From Leclercia pneumoniae (lineage in GTDB: Bacteria > Pseudomonadota > Gammaproteobacteria > Enterobacterales > Enterobacteriaceae), in NCBI RefSeq assembly GCF_017348915.1, contig NZ_CP071383.1:3472001-3536000 (forward strand): a DNA stretch of 64,000 bases. Direction: 5' to 3'. Positions within the stretch are counted from its first letter, which is position 1; each line of letters starts with the position of its first letter. The notes beneath the pieces were generated by a model. That model saw only the letters and a list, made by a program, of their open reading frames with translations. It did no database searches and was not told the DNA's origin. The position numbers were made by a program, and so were the translations under genes. Below are positions 17,243 to 25,997 of this stretch, in pieces.

Positions 17243-18658
17243 TTACACGCCGATGTCGCGCAGTTTCTCTCCTGACATCAGTTTGCGTTCGATATGTTCC
17301 AGCGTCACCCCTTTGGTTTCAGGAATAAGCCAGAAGGTGATGCCAATAAAGGCCACGTTTAACGCCGTGTAGAGCCAGAACGTTCCCGCCGCACCAATGG
17401 CATCCAGCAATGTCAGGAAGGTTGCCCCGATGATCATGTTGGAGACCCAGTTAGTGGTGGTAGAGCAGGTGATGCCAAAGTCACGGCATTTCAGTGGCTG
17501 AATTTCAGAACACAAGATCCATACCACCGGCGCGGCGCTCATGGCATAGCCTGCAATGCACATCATGGTCATGCCCACCGAAAGCCAGGAGAGCCCGCTC
17601 GATGCGGTACCGTTATCGAACTGCATCAGGCAGTAGCCGAGGATCAGCGTACCTATTGCCATCACGCTAAAGCCAATCTTCAGCGCCGGCTTACGCCCGG
17701 CTTTATCGACGGTGAACACGGCGATAAAGGTGGCAAACATAAAGGTCAGCCCGACCACCAGGGTAGCAATCATCTGCTGTTCTGTGGTGGTGAATCCGGC
17801 CATTTTGAAGATACGCGGGGCGTAATACATGATGATATTCATGCCGGTAAACTGCTGCATTGCCTGCAATAGCATGCCGAGGAATACCGCGCGGCGAACG
17901 TTGCGGTTAACCTTAAACAGCGACCAGCCGCCCTGCTTCAGCTTCAGACTTTCGCGGATCTCATTCAGCTCTTCGCGCGCTTTTTCAGAGGTGTCTCGCA
18001 GCATGCGTAGCACCTCTTCCGCCTCCACGTGGCGACCTTTCTGCGCCAGCCAGCGCGGGCTGTTCGGCAGGAAAATTACTAATACGATCAGCAGCAGCGC
18101 TGGTAACGCCAGTACTCCTAACATAGCGCGCCAGTTACCGCTGTAGCTAAAATAGGTATCCGACAGGAATGCCAGCACGATGCCCAGCGTCACCATCAGC
18201 TGATACATACTGATCATTTTCCCGCGCACGTTTTCACTCGCCATTTCCGAGAGGTAGAGCGGCGCCGTATAAGATGCAATCCCCACCGCCACGCCCAGCA
18301 GCACGCGGGCGAGCAGTAGCACTTCAACCTGTGTGGCAAAGGCAGAGCCAACGGACCCGGCAACAAACAGAATTGCCCCCACCATCAGGCTGTATTTACG
18401 CCCCAGACGGAATGAGAGCCAGCCATTAAATAACGCTCCTATCGCTGCGCCCAGCATCATGCTGCTCACTACCCACTCCTGCAGGCGGCTGCTGAGGGTG
18501 AAATGCTCGGTAATAAACGGCAACGCACCGGCGATCACGCCAATATCGAGCCCGAACAGCAGGCCTGCCACGGCAGCCGCAATCGAGACAAACTGATTCA
18601 TGCGCCGGGTGTCGCGCAGCGCAGCCGGCATAAGGGTAGAGTCATTTATCGATGTCAT
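17243..18658 (-). CDS. araE: Arabinose:proton symporter AraE
   Basis: This is a 471-residue MFS sugar porter with 12 helices, almost collinear with E. coli AraE (472). It has the [12 protein letters not shown] loop, [15 protein letters not shown], the [18 protein letters not shown] substrate region and the [12 protein letters not shown] end. It imports L-arabinose with protons. In E. coli it sits between ygeA and kduD; here kdgF, fepE, tog and ogl are inserted between ygeA and araE. The upstream region shows an AraC half-site and a CRP site. Confidence 0.96.
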   Translation of the reverse strand: MTSINDSTLMPAALRDTRRMNQFVSIAAAVAGLLFGLDIGVIAGALPFITEHFTLSSRLQEWVVSSMMLGAAIGALFNGWLSFRLGRKYSLMVGAILFVAGSVGSAFATQVEVLLLARVLLGVAVGIASYTAPLYLSEMASENVRGKMISMYQLMVTLGIVLAFLSDTYFSYSGNWRAMLGVLALPALLLIVLVIFLPNSPRWLAQKGRHVEAEEVLRMLRDTSEKAREELNEIRESLKLKQGGWSLFKVNRNVRRAVFLGMLLQAMQQFTGMNIIMYYAPRIFKMAGFTTTEQQMIATLVVGLTFMFATFIAVFTVDKAGRKPALKIGFSVMAIGTLILGYCLMQFDNGTASSGLSWLSVGMTMMCIAGYAMSAAPVVWILCSEIQPLKCRDFGITCSTTTNWVSNMIIGATFLTLLDAIGAAGTFWLYTALNVAFIGITFWLIPETKGVTLEHIERKLMSGEKLRDIGV

Positions 18659-18738
18659 AATTTCCTGCCAGAACCGAAAAATCGTTAACTGAAATTACGA
18701 GATAAGGGGAATAAGTGTCAGGCGGGAATGGGTGAAGT

Positions 18739-18755
18739 TATGGACTAATTAGCTA
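18739..18755 (-). promoter_or_regulatory. AraC half-site before araE
   Basis: On the minus strand TAGCTAATTAGTCCATA matches the araI1-type pattern TAGC, spacer, TCCATA. It lies 81 bases before the araE start. Confidence 0.7.
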
Positions 18756-18768
18756 TGGCATGGCGTTA

Positions 18769-18784
18769 TGTGATGGACATTACA
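18769..18784. promoter_or_regulatory. CRP site before araE
   Basis: TGTGA-TGGACA-TTACA matches the CRP consensus at 9 of 10 positions and lies just upstream of the AraC site, the arrangement expected for an ara promoter. Confidence 0.72.
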
Positions 18785-18922
18785 ATTTCAAATGATTATG
18801 AAAAATCTTAATTTCCCGTTAATTAGCTAATAAATAAACAATAAATGTGTGACGCCTGTCGTGCCTGTTTTTTGAGTATGGATTAATTATCTTTCTTGAT
18901 ATGGATAATCAACATTACAGGC

Positions 18923-18956
18923 AAAAAAAACCTCCGCCCATGGGCAGAGGTTTTTT
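18923..18956. terminator. Bidirectional terminator after kduD
   Basis: CCTC-C-GCCCA and TGGGC-A-GAGG form a stem near 18931-18950, flanked by an A run and a T run. It serves kduD on the minus strand. Confidence 0.85.
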
Positions 18957-18973
18957 ATAACGTGACGCGAAAA

Positions 18974-19735
18974 TTAACGTGCCAGCCAGCCACCATCAAC
19001 CGCAATGGTATAGCCGTTGATATAGTCAGATGCACCGGAGGCCAGGAATACCACCGGCCCCATCAGATCCGATGGCAGACCCCAGCGGCCTGCCGGAATA
19101 CGCTCAAGAATGGCAGCACTGCGCTCTTCGTCAGCACGCAGCTGCTGGGTATTGTTGGTTGCCATGTAACCTGGCGCGATGGCGTTCACGTTAATGTTGT
19201 GCTGCGCCCATTCGTTGGCCAGCAGACGGGTCACGCCCATTACGCCGCTTTTCGATGCGGTGTAAGAAGGCACACGGATACCGCCCTGGAAGGAGAGCAT
19301 AGAGGCGATATTGATAATCTTGCCGCCGTTGCCCTGAGCGATAAAGTGCTTCGCCGCTGCCTGAGACATGAAGAACACGCTCTTGATGTTCAGGTTCATC
19401 ACGTCATCCCAGTCCTGCTCGCTGAAGTTAATCGCATCTTCACGGCGAATCAGACCCGCGTTGTTTACCAGAATGTCGATTTTACCGAACTCAGCAACGG
19501 CGCGATCCAGCAGCTCAGGAATAGCGTCGATTTTACGCAAATCGGCAGTCAGGCTCAGGAAGCGACGACCCAGCGCAGTAACGCGCTCAATGGTTTCTGT
19601 CGGCTCAACGATGTTAATACCAACGATGTCGCAGCCCGCTTCTGCCAGACCTAACGCCATACCCTGGCCCAGCCCCGTGTCACAACCCGAAACAACGGCC
19701 ACTTTACCTTGCAGAGAAAATGAATCCAGAATCAT
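18974..19735 (-). CDS. kduD: 2-dehydro-3-deoxy-D-gluconate 5-dehydrogenase KduD
   Basis: This is a 253-residue short-chain dehydrogenase. It reduces 2,5-diketo-3-deoxygluconate to 2-keto-3-deoxygluconate with NAD(P)H. The cofactor site TGLGQG, the NNAG motif (91-94) and the catalytic S145, Y158 and K162 are present. It follows kduI by 62 bases on the same strand and ends at a strong terminator, so kduI-kduD form one operon with KdgR control in front of kduI. Confidence 0.96.
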   Translation of the reverse strand: MILDSFSLQGKVAVVSGCDTGLGQGMALGLAEAGCDIVGINIVEPTETIERVTALGRRFLSLTADLRKIDAIPELLDRAVAEFGKIDILVNNAGLIRREDAINFSEQDWDDVMNLNIKSVFFMSQAAAKHFIAQGNGGKIINIASMLSFQGGIRVPSYTASKSGVMGVTRLLANEWAQHNINVNAIAPGYMATNNTQQLRADEERSAAILERIPAGRWGLPSDLMGPVVFLASGASDYINGYTIAVDGGWLAR

Positions 19736-19797
19736 GTTTTTTCCTTAATCGTTCAGCGCCTGTCATAACAGGCAGAGTTATGCATAACTGCCCGCAG

Positions 19798-20634
19798 TTA
19801 GCGCAAATCTTTAACAGCGACGTGGTCCATGTCATCAAAGACCTGGTTCTCACCCACCATACCCCAGATAAAGGTGTATGCACGGGTACCAACGCCTGAG
19901 TGAATGGACCAGCTTGGCGAGATAACGGCCTGCTCGTTGTGCATCACGATATGGCGCGTCTCTTGCGGCTGTCCCATCATGTGGAATACGCAGGCGTCGT
20001 CTTCCATGTTGAAGTAGAAGTAAACTTCCATGCGGCGCTCATGGGTATGGCACGGCATGGTGTTCCAGAGGTTGCCCGGCTCAAGCTCGGTCAGCCCCAT
20101 GCTGAGCTGGCAGGTTTCCAGCACATCGGGAACGAAATATTTATTGATGGTGCGACGGTTGCTGGTGAGGTTATCCCCCAGCGTGACCGGAGCGACGTCT
20201 GCCGGGGTCACTTTTTTGGTGGGATAGGTGGTATGCGCAGGGGCGCAGTTGTAGTAGAACTTCGCGGGTTTGCTGTTATTTACGCTGGCGAAGACCACCT
20301 CTTTTGCACCCTTGCCTACATACAGCGCGTCGCGATGACCAATTTCGTAGCACTGGCCATCAACGGTGATGGTACCTGGCCCACCGATGTTGATCACGCC
20401 CAGTTCGCGACGCTCGAGGAAGTAGCTTACGCCCAGCTGTTTGCCCACTTCGCCGCCCACGGAGACGGTTTTTGCCACCGGCATAATGCCGCCAACAATT
20501 ATGCGGTCAATGTGGCTGTACACCATGGTGTACTCATCCGCGACAAACACTTTCTCAACTAAAAACTCATTACGCAGCCCCTGGGTATCCAGCGTTTTTG
20601 CGTGCGCACTGTGGATGCTTTGTCTGACTTCCAC
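19798..20634 (-). CDS. kduI: 5-keto-4-deoxyuronate isomerase KduI
   Basis: This is a 278-residue cupin-fold zinc isomerase, the same length as E. coli KduI. It converts 5-keto-4-deoxyuronate to 2,5-diketo-3-deoxygluconate. The zinc ligands H196, H198, E203 (CHTHERRME) and H245 (SIHSG) are all present at E. coli positions. The start is GTG 20634, since TTGGAGG lies six bases before it and the protein then begins [10 protein letters not shown] as in E. coli. A TTG at 20646 would use part of the ribosome binding site as coding sequence. Confidence 0.96.
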   Translation of the reverse strand: MEVRQSIHSAHAKTLDTQGLRNEFLVEKVFVADEYTMVYSHIDRIIVGGIMPVAKTVSVGGEVGKQLGVSYFLERRELGVINIGGPGTITVDGQCYEIGHRDALYVGKGAKEVVFASVNNSKPAKFYYNCAPAHTTYPTKKVTPADVAPVTLGDNLTSNRRTINKYFVPDVLETCQLSMGLTELEPGNLWNTMPCHTHERRMEVYFYFNMEDDACVFHMMGQPQETRHIVMHNEQAVISPSWSIHSGVGTRAYTFIWGMVGENQVFDDMDHVAVKDLR

Positions 20635-20678
20635 ATTAACCTCCAACGTATTCTGGCTAGTTAGCCTGGATAATTAAC

Positions 20679-20696
20679 AAAACGATGTTCCGTTTT
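20679..20696. promoter_or_regulatory. Putative KdgR box, kduI-proximal
   Basis: AAAACGATGTTCCGTTTT is a partial palindrome of KdgR type with the CGATG centre. It lies 45 bases before the kduI start. Confidence 0.6.
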
Positions 20697-20745
20697 CATG
20701 ATGAGCACATATTATCTTCTGTGAAATGGGTTTTCAATTGCATTC

Positions 20746-20759
20746 GAAACGTTGTTTCA
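20746..20759. promoter_or_regulatory. Putative KdgR box, kduI-distal
   Basis: GAAACGTTGTTTCA carries GAAAC and GTTTC arms with the KdgR spacing. Confidence 0.68.
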
Positions 20760-20968
20760 CTTTTTCTGCATGTTAATCTCAGAAGTGTAGTTTCGATCAC
20801 GATTGTCAGGCTAGCGGCCCTACCGCGTCGTTTACGGTGTTTTTTAAATCACTTTAAAAACATGAAGATATAATAGAAAAAGGTTTTTACCAGGTTATTC
20901 AGTACAAAAATTATTATCAGCAATAACATGAAACTGAATGATACAAATGTCTCCATATTGTCCAGAAG

Positions 20969-20984
20969 TGCGCCACCAGTCACA
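20969..20984. promoter_or_regulatory. Candidate CRP site before the second ogl
   Basis: TGCGC-CACCAG-TCACA matches the CRP consensus at 8 of 10 positions and directly precedes a KdgR box. Confidence 0.4.
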
Positions 20985-20989
20985 CACAT

Positions 20990-21006
20990 TGAAACGATGT
21001 TTTGAT
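20990..21006. promoter_or_regulatory. Putative KdgR box before the second ogl
   Basis: TGAAACGATGTTTTGAT fits the KdgR palindrome. It lies about 72 bases before the ogl start. Confidence 0.7.
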
Positions 21007-21077
21007 AATTTAATACCCAGTTTTTAAACCATTATCTTCAGGGCCTTTGCCCTGCCGTCGACATCAAGGAGCGCATC

Positions 21078-22253
21078 ATGGCAAAAGGTATGCGGGTCAA
21101 GCTGAACTATGACGTCAGCCGCGATCCGGATACAGGCGTGGAAGTCACCCGCCTGACCCCCCCGGAAGTAACGTGCCACCGTAACTACTTCTATCAAAAA
21201 TGCTTTTTCAATGATGGCAGCCATCTGCTGTTTGCCGGAGAGTTTGACGGCCACTGGAACTACTACCTGCTGGATATCAACAAAGCCGAGGCCGTACAGC
21301 TGACCGAAGGGGCCGGTGATAACACCTTTGGCGGCTTCTTGTCACCCGACGATACTTCGCTCTACTACGTGAAGAACGATCGTACCCTGCGGGAAGTGAA
21401 TCTGCGCACGCTCGACGAGCGTGAAATCTATCGCGTGAGCGATGACTGGGTCGGATACGGCACCTGGGTGGCGAACAGCGATTGCACGAAACTGGTTGGC
21501 ATTGAAATCGCCAAAAGCGACTGGACGCCGCTCAATGACTGGAAGATCTTCCACGACTTTTTCCACAAAGGCCCACACTGCCGTCTGCTGCGCGTGGATC
21601 TGCAAACCGGCGAAAGCCGCGTCATCCATGAAGAGAAAAACTGGCTCGGTCACCCTATCTATCGCCCGTTCGATGACAACACCGTTGCGTTCTGCCATGA
21701 AGGTCCGCACGACCTGGTCGATGCCCGCATGTGGCTGGTCAACGAAGACGGAAGCCATGTGCGTAAAGTAAAGGAGCACGCTGAAGGCGAAAGCTGCACC
21801 CATGAGTTCTGGGTGCCAAACGGTTCTGCCCTGATTTATGTCTCTTATCTGAAGGGCGAACAGGGCCGCACGATTTATCGCTTCAATCCGGATACCGGCA
21901 TTAATGAAACCGTGATGCAGATGCCCGCCTGTTCTCACCTGATGAGTAACTTTGATGGCACGCTGCTGGTAGGCGATGGTTCGGGTACGCCGGTGGATGT
22001 GAAAGACACCAGCGGCTATACCATCGATAACGATCCTTATCTGTATGCGTTCGACGTGGCGAAGAAAGGTTATTTCCGCATCGCGCGTCACGATACCTCC
22101 TGGGCCACGGTAGCAAATAGCCGCCAGGTGACCCATCCGCACCCTTCCTTTACGCCGGATGACAGTGCGGTCCTGTTTAGTTCCGATAAAGACGGTAAAC
22201 CCGCTCTTTATATCGCGAAACTTCCTGAGCAACCTGAAATGTTGCAATCTTAA
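21078..22253 (+). CDS. ogl: Oligogalacturonate lyase (PL22), kdu-linked copy
   Basis: This is a 391-residue PL22 lyase acting on imported digalacturonate and short oligomers in the cytoplasm. R217, H242, H287, Q350, H353 and H355 fall at the positions reported for the characterised Yersinia enterocolitica enzyme. The CSHLMSN and RQVTHPHPSF motifs hold the metal ligands. It has its own KdgR-controlled promoter, divergent from kduI, and its own terminator. Residue numbering suggests this is the canonical copy and the tog-linked one the diverged paralog. Confidence 0.96.
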   Translation: MAKGMRVKLNYDVSRDPDTGVEVTRLTPPEVTCHRNYFYQKCFFNDGSHLLFAGEFDGHWNYYLLDINKAEAVQLTEGAGDNTFGGFLSPDDTSLYYVKNDRTLREVNLRTLDEREIYRVSDDWVGYGTWVANSDCTKLVGIEIAKSDWTPLNDWKIFHDFFHKGPHCRLLRVDLQTGESRVIHEEKNWLGHPIYRPFDDNTVAFCHEGPHDLVDARMWLVNEDGSHVRKVKEHAEGESCTHEFWVPNGSALIYVSYLKGEQGRTIYRFNPDTGINETVMQMPACSHLMSNFDGTLLVGDGSGTPVDVKDTSGYTIDNDPYLYAFDVAKKGYFRIARHDTSWATVANSRQVTHPHPSFTPDDSAVLFSSDKDGKPALYIAKLPEQPEMLQS

Positions 22254-22281
22254 TTGAGTTAGTGTTTCTGTAACTGGCCTT

Positions 22282-22307
22282 GCCCTCCTTCGCGGAGGGC
22301 TTTTTTT
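22282..22307 (+). terminator. Terminator after the second ogl
   Basis: GCCCTCC (22282-22288) pairs with GGAGGGC (22294-22300), followed by seven T. Confidence 0.9.
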
Positions 22308-22342
22308 ATTTCTACTGAAACCCATAAGATATTTCAGGCACA

Positions 22343-22368
22343 AAAAAGCCGGCGCATGAGCCGGCTTT
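22343..22368 (-). terminator. Terminator after kdgM
   Basis: AGCCGG and CCGGCT form the stem; on the minus strand a T run follows. Confidence 0.85.
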
Positions 22369-22389
22369 TCTTTCCCTGATGCTGTCTGG

Positions 22390-23073
22390 TTAGAATGAAT
22401 ATGCCACACCTAAACGGAAACGGGTTTGACGTTCATCTGTTGTTTTAACACCGACGTTACCCACTTCAGCGTATGGTGCCCAGTTTTTATCCCACTTATA
22501 TGCCAGCTTCACGTTATATTCTTGAGAATAATCTTTGTTGTTATTGCGAATGGTGCCTTCAGAGCTTTTCGCATAAACATAATTCAGCTCGGTGCGCCAG
22601 TCGCCCATTACCCAACCGATCCACGCATCACCACGATTGACTTTATCGTCTTCCCGGTCTGGCGTAGAAGGATAACGGTTATATTCATAACGGTAACGTG
22701 CGGCCATGTAGAAACCGCTATCGAAGCTATATTGCGCATGCAGATAAGGTTTATAGACGGTATTACTCTCTTTGCTTTCCAGCGTCAGGCCCGGCGTTAT
22801 CGCAATATTCTTGTTTGCTTTCCAGCGCCAGCTAATTTGCTCTTCGTGGCCATTGCCCACGATATCTGCAAAAGGCTGATCGGCTTTATCACCACCTGAT
22901 TTCCATTTCGCTTCAACAGAGAAACCAAAACCATTATCAAAACGGTGTGATACGGACACGCGGTCTGCGTTAGTTCCTGTATCGATATACTCATGACGCA
23001 AATCTACGGTAACAGCCTGAGCCGCGAAAGACGCACCAATGAGAGAAGCAAGGACCAGAGATTTTTTAAACAT
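22390..23073 (-). CDS. kdgM: Oligogalacturonate-specific porin KdgM
   Basis: This is a 227-residue small outer-membrane beta-barrel. The signal peptide is residues 1-20 (ending FAAQA). The barrel has alternating aromatic strands and ends in RFRLGVAYSF, with the C-terminal Phe needed for barrel assembly. KdgM-family channels admit oligogalacturonides too large for general porins. It lies beside ogl and has a KdgR box 15 bases before its start codon. Confidence 0.94.
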   Translation of the reverse strand: MFKKSLVLASLIGASFAAQAVTVDLRHEYIDTGTNADRVSVSHRFDNGFGFSVEAKWKSGGDKADQPFADIVGNGHEEQISWRWKANKNIAITPGLTLESKESNTVYKPYLHAQYSFDSGFYMAARYRYEYNRYPSTPDREDDKVNRGDAWIGWVMGDWRTELNYVYAKSSEGTIRNNNKDYSQEYNVKLAYKWDKNWAPYAEVGNVGVKTTDERQTRFRLGVAYSF

Positions 23074-23087
23074 GGGACACCCTCAAT

Positions 23088-23107
23088 TAAAATGATGTTT
23101 CGTTTTT
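23088..23107. promoter_or_regulatory. Putative KdgR box before kdgM
   Basis: TAAAATGATGTTTCGTTTTT resembles the KdgR operator, with AAAATGATGTTTCGTTTT matching the AAAAYGATGTTYCGTTTT form seen before kduI. Confidence 0.65.
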
Positions 23108-23344
23108 ATGGAATTGCATTTTATTTTTTAAATAACGATATTTCAGTGATCCTGATCGTAATTATTTGTTTCATTTTTTTTGGCAACGATGGACGTGACA
23201 ACCATCAACAAAAGAAGATGATTAAGGGGAAATTTAATGGTAAGGATCACAAAAGGAGGGTATTAACGCACGGGATTAATGACACTTAAATTATTAGAAA
23301 ATTGAGAATTGACTTATGCGGATAAAAATAAGATTCATTTCACA

Positions 23345-23370
23345 AAAAAAGCCCCCAAAATTGGGGGCTG
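23345..23370 (-). terminator. Terminator after yqeF
   Basis: AGCCCCCAA and TTGGGGGCT form the stem; the minus strand continues with a T run. Confidence 0.88.
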
Positions 23371-23398
23371 TGTAGCAGGAGATATTACTGCGCTGGGG

Positions 23399-24577
23399 TT
23401 ATCTTTCGATGGCGAGCGCCACACCCTGGCCGCCGCCGATACATAATGTGGCCAGCCCTTTACGGGCATTGCGCTTCGCCATCTCATGAACCAGCGACAC
23501 TAAAATACGACAGCCTGAAGCGCCAATAGGGTGACCGAGAGCGATTGCCCCGCCGTTAACGTTGACCCGGAGAGGATCCCACTCCAGCATCTTACCCACC
23601 GACAGCGCCTGCGCGGCAAAGGCCTCGTTGACTTCAATCAGATCCACGTCGCTGAGTTGCCAGCCTGCACGCTCCAGACAGCGGCGGGTGGCATAGACCG
23701 GCGCAATCCCCATCAGGGCAGGATCGACTCCCACGCTGGCAAAGGCTTTTATACGCGCCAGCACCGGAAGATTCAGCTCTTCCGCTTTACTCTCACTCAT
23801 CATCATCACCGCCGCAGCACCGTCATTGATTGACGACGCATTGCCGGCGGTCACGGAACCGAGCATTTCAAAGGCCGGAGCCAGCATAGCCAGCCCTTCG
23901 GCGCTGGCATCCACACGCGGTTGTTCGTCGGTATCGACGATAAAGGGTTCGCCGCCAGCGCGGGATGCAGCAACCGGTACAATCTCATCGCGAAAACGCC
24001 CGGAATCAATAGCCGCGCGGGCCTTTTGCTGAGAGCTGAGCGCATAGGCATCCTGTAACTCACGCGTGATGCCATACTCCCGCGCCAGGTTCTCTGCGGT
24101 CACGCCCATATGGTAATCATTGAAGGCATCCCACAGGCCATCGTGCACCAGGCTATCGATAAGCTGACTGTTGCCGAGCTGCGCACCGGTGCGACTGTCG
24201 GTCAAAACATGTGGGGCACGGCTCATGTTCTCCTGACCGCCCGCAATGACCACGTCGGCTTCGCCGCACTGGATCGCCTGCGTGGCCAGGTGCAGTGCCT
24301 TCAGGCCCGAACCGCATACGTCGTTAATGGTGATCGCCGAGACGGTATTCGGGAGTCCCCCTTTTAACGCCGCCTGCCGCGCGGGATTTTGCCCGGCTCC
24401 TGCGGTCAATACCTGACCGAGGATCACTTCATCAATTTCATGGGCAGCAACGCCGCTACGTGCCACCAGCGCGTTAACCACCACGCTACCCAGCTCAACC
24501 GCAGAGTGACGCGCCAACGCTCCCTGAAAACAGCCAATAGCTGTACGCAATGCACCCACAATGACGACGTCTTTCAT
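23399..24577 (-). CDS. yqeF: Acetyl-CoA acetyltransferase YqeF
   Basis: This is a 392-residue thiolase II. It condenses two acetyl-CoA, or cleaves acetoacetyl-CoA. Active-site Cys is in NDVCGSGLKAL (near residue 88); the C-terminal GGGQG loop and the NEAFA and ALGHPIGASG motifs hold the other catalytic residues. ATG 24577 is preferred because AGAGG precedes it and the protein then starts MKDVVIVGALRT like E. coli YqeF. In E. coli it directly follows kduI; ogl and kdgM are inserted here. Confidence 0.95.
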   Translation of the reverse strand: MKDVVIVGALRTAIGCFQGALARHSAVELGSVVVNALVARSGVAAHEIDEVILGQVLTAGAGQNPARQAALKGGLPNTVSAITINDVCGSGLKALHLATQAIQCGEADVVIAGGQENMSRAPHVLTDSRTGAQLGNSQLIDSLVHDGLWDAFNDYHMGVTAENLAREYGITRELQDAYALSSQQKARAAIDSGRFRDEIVPVAASRAGGEPFIVDTDEQPRVDASAEGLAMLAPAFEMLGSVTAGNASSINDGAAAVMMMSESKAEELNLPVLARIKAFASVGVDPALMGIAPVYATRRCLERAGWQLSDVDLIEVNEAFAAQALSVGKMLEWDPLRVNVNGGAIALGHPIGASGCRILVSLVHEMAKRNARKGLATLCIGGGQGVALAIER

Positions 24578-24651
24578 CTCAACCTCTGCGCAAAATGACA
24601 CCGGCAATAGTAGAGGATTGTTATCAACTATTAATGTAATTGTTTAAAAAT

Positions 24652-24667
24652 AGTGAGTTTTATCACA
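24652..24667. promoter_or_regulatory. CRP site between yqeF and the M20 gene
   Basis: AGTGA-GTTTTA-TCACA matches the CRP consensus at 9 of 10 positions. It lies in the 227-base divergent gap, 137 bases before the M20 gene and 74 before yqeF. Confidence 0.65.
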
Positions 24668-24804
24668 AAGGATTTGTGGCTTAACGCCGCAGGACATTAA
24701 GAAGAGTAATCATTATCAAGGTAATTATAAGAGAACGTATTTGCATTATCTCAGCAGAAAGATAAGTTAGAAATTGCAAACACGCGTTCACACTGGAGTA
24801 ACAA

Positions 24805-25983
24805 ATGGTCGACTGTATCATTCCAGAAATAAAAGAATCAGAAGACGAAATTATTGCCATCCGCCGTTATTTACATGCCAACCCAGAATTAAGCCTCGAA
24901 GAGTTTAATACCAGTAATCTGGTTGCCCGCCAGCTAGCGTCGTGGGGCTACCAGGTTACGCGTGATATCGGTAAAACCGGCGTCGTGGGTTCGCTCAGCA
25001 AAGGCCAGGGCAGTAAAACTATCGGCCTGCGGGCCGATATGGATGCGCTGCCGATTTTTGAAACCACCGACCTCCCCTGGGCCAGTACCGTACCCGGCAA
25101 AATGCACGCCTGTGGTCACGACGGACACACCGCCATTTTACTGGCGACGGCAAAATACCTCGCCTCAGACGCCTGTCAGTTTAACGGCACAGTGCACCTT
25201 ATTTTCCAGCCAGCCGAAGAGGCAATTGGCGGGGCGGATTTAATGATTAAAGATGGACTGTTTGACCGCTTCCCTTGCGACCGAATTTTTGCCCTGCACA
25301 ATATGCCCTGGCTGCCGACCGGTAAATTCGGCTTCTATGAAGGCAACTTTATGGCCTCTGCCGATACCGTCAAAATTACCCTTAACGGCTACGGTGGACA
25401 TGGCGCGCACCCTGAGCGTAGCGTCGATCCCATTCTGACGGGCGCCGCGTTGGTGATGGCGTTGCAAAGCATTGTTTCGCGAAACGTACCGCCGGGAGAA
25501 ACCGCCGTCGTTACCGTAGGGACCTTCAACGCGGGTATTGCTTCCAACGTGATCCCGGATAGTGCCCAGATGGAACTGACAGTACGTTCCATGAAACCGG
25601 AGATCCGTGAGCTACTGATTCGCCGTATTAAAGAGATTGCCGATCTCACCGCCCGTAGCTATGGCGCCCGCTGTGAAATCGAGATCTATGACTCCTATCC
25701 GGTATTAATTAATGATGCCGAACAGACTGCTTTTGCCCGCCAGCTGGCCATCGAGTTCTTTGGTCAGGATGCGGTGCTGGATAGCGTATCGCCTTCTAAC
25801 GGCAGCGAAGACTTCGCTTTTATGTTGCAGGAACGCCCTGGCAGCTATTTCTTACTCGGCAACGGCGAGAAAGGGGAGAAAGGCGGCTGCATGGTGCATA
25901 ACCCGGGCTACGACTTTAATGACGAAATCATCACCACGGGTGCCTCTTTCTTTGCCCGTTTAGTGGAAAACTATTGCCGTTAA
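24805..25983 (+). CDS. M20-family amidohydrolase (aminoacylase/hippurate hydrolase type)
   Basis: This is a 392-residue M20D metallopeptidase-like hydrolase. The metal motif HACGHDGHTA (101-110) supplies Cys103 and the His ligands, and the general-base region is QPAEEA (E138/E139). A dimerisation domain with GYGGHGAHPE follows, and SPSNGSEDFAFM holds the last ligand region. Relatives remove acyl groups from N-acyl amino acids or indole-acetyl amino acids. No signal peptide is seen, so it is cytoplasmic. It lies 14 bases before a periplasmic binding protein gene, forming a two-gene operon with a CRP site upstream. Confidence 0.92.
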   Translation: MVDCIIPEIKESEDEIIAIRRYLHANPELSLEEFNTSNLVARQLASWGYQVTRDIGKTGVVGSLSKGQGSKTIGLRADMDALPIFETTDLPWASTVPGKMHACGHDGHTAILLATAKYLASDACQFNGTVHLIFQPAEEAIGGADLMIKDGLFDRFPCDRIFALHNMPWLPTGKFGFYEGNFMASADTVKITLNGYGGHGAHPERSVDPILTGAALVMALQSIVSRNVPPGETAVVTVGTFNAGIASNVIPDSAQMELTVRSMKPEIRELLIRRIKEIADLTARSYGARCEIEIYDSYPVLINDAEQTAFARQLAIEFFGQDAVLDSVSPSNGSEDFAFMLQERPGSYFLLGNGEKGEKGGCMVHNPGYDFNDEIITTGASFFARLVENYCR

Positions 25984-25997
25984 GAGAGTACATAAAA

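Larger units (their letters stand above)
18659..18973. promoter_or_regulatory. araE upstream region and kduD downstream region
   Basis: The 315-base AT-rich gap carries the araE promoter with AraC and CRP sites, and the kduD terminator. No gene is seen. Confidence 0.6.
20635..21077. promoter_or_regulatory. Divergent region between kduI and the second ogl
   Basis: The 443-base AT-rich gap contains three KdgR-like boxes and one candidate CRP site. No coding sequence is supported. Confidence 0.65.
23074..23398. promoter_or_regulatory. kdgM upstream region and yqeF downstream region
   Basis: The 325-base AT-rich gap contains the kdgM promoter with a KdgR box and the yqeF terminator. Nothing else is seen. 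Confidence 0.6.

Noticed and set aside
21342..22409. A 355-codon minus-strand open frame opposite the second ogl
   Set aside because: It mirrors a well-supported PL22 gene and matches no family.
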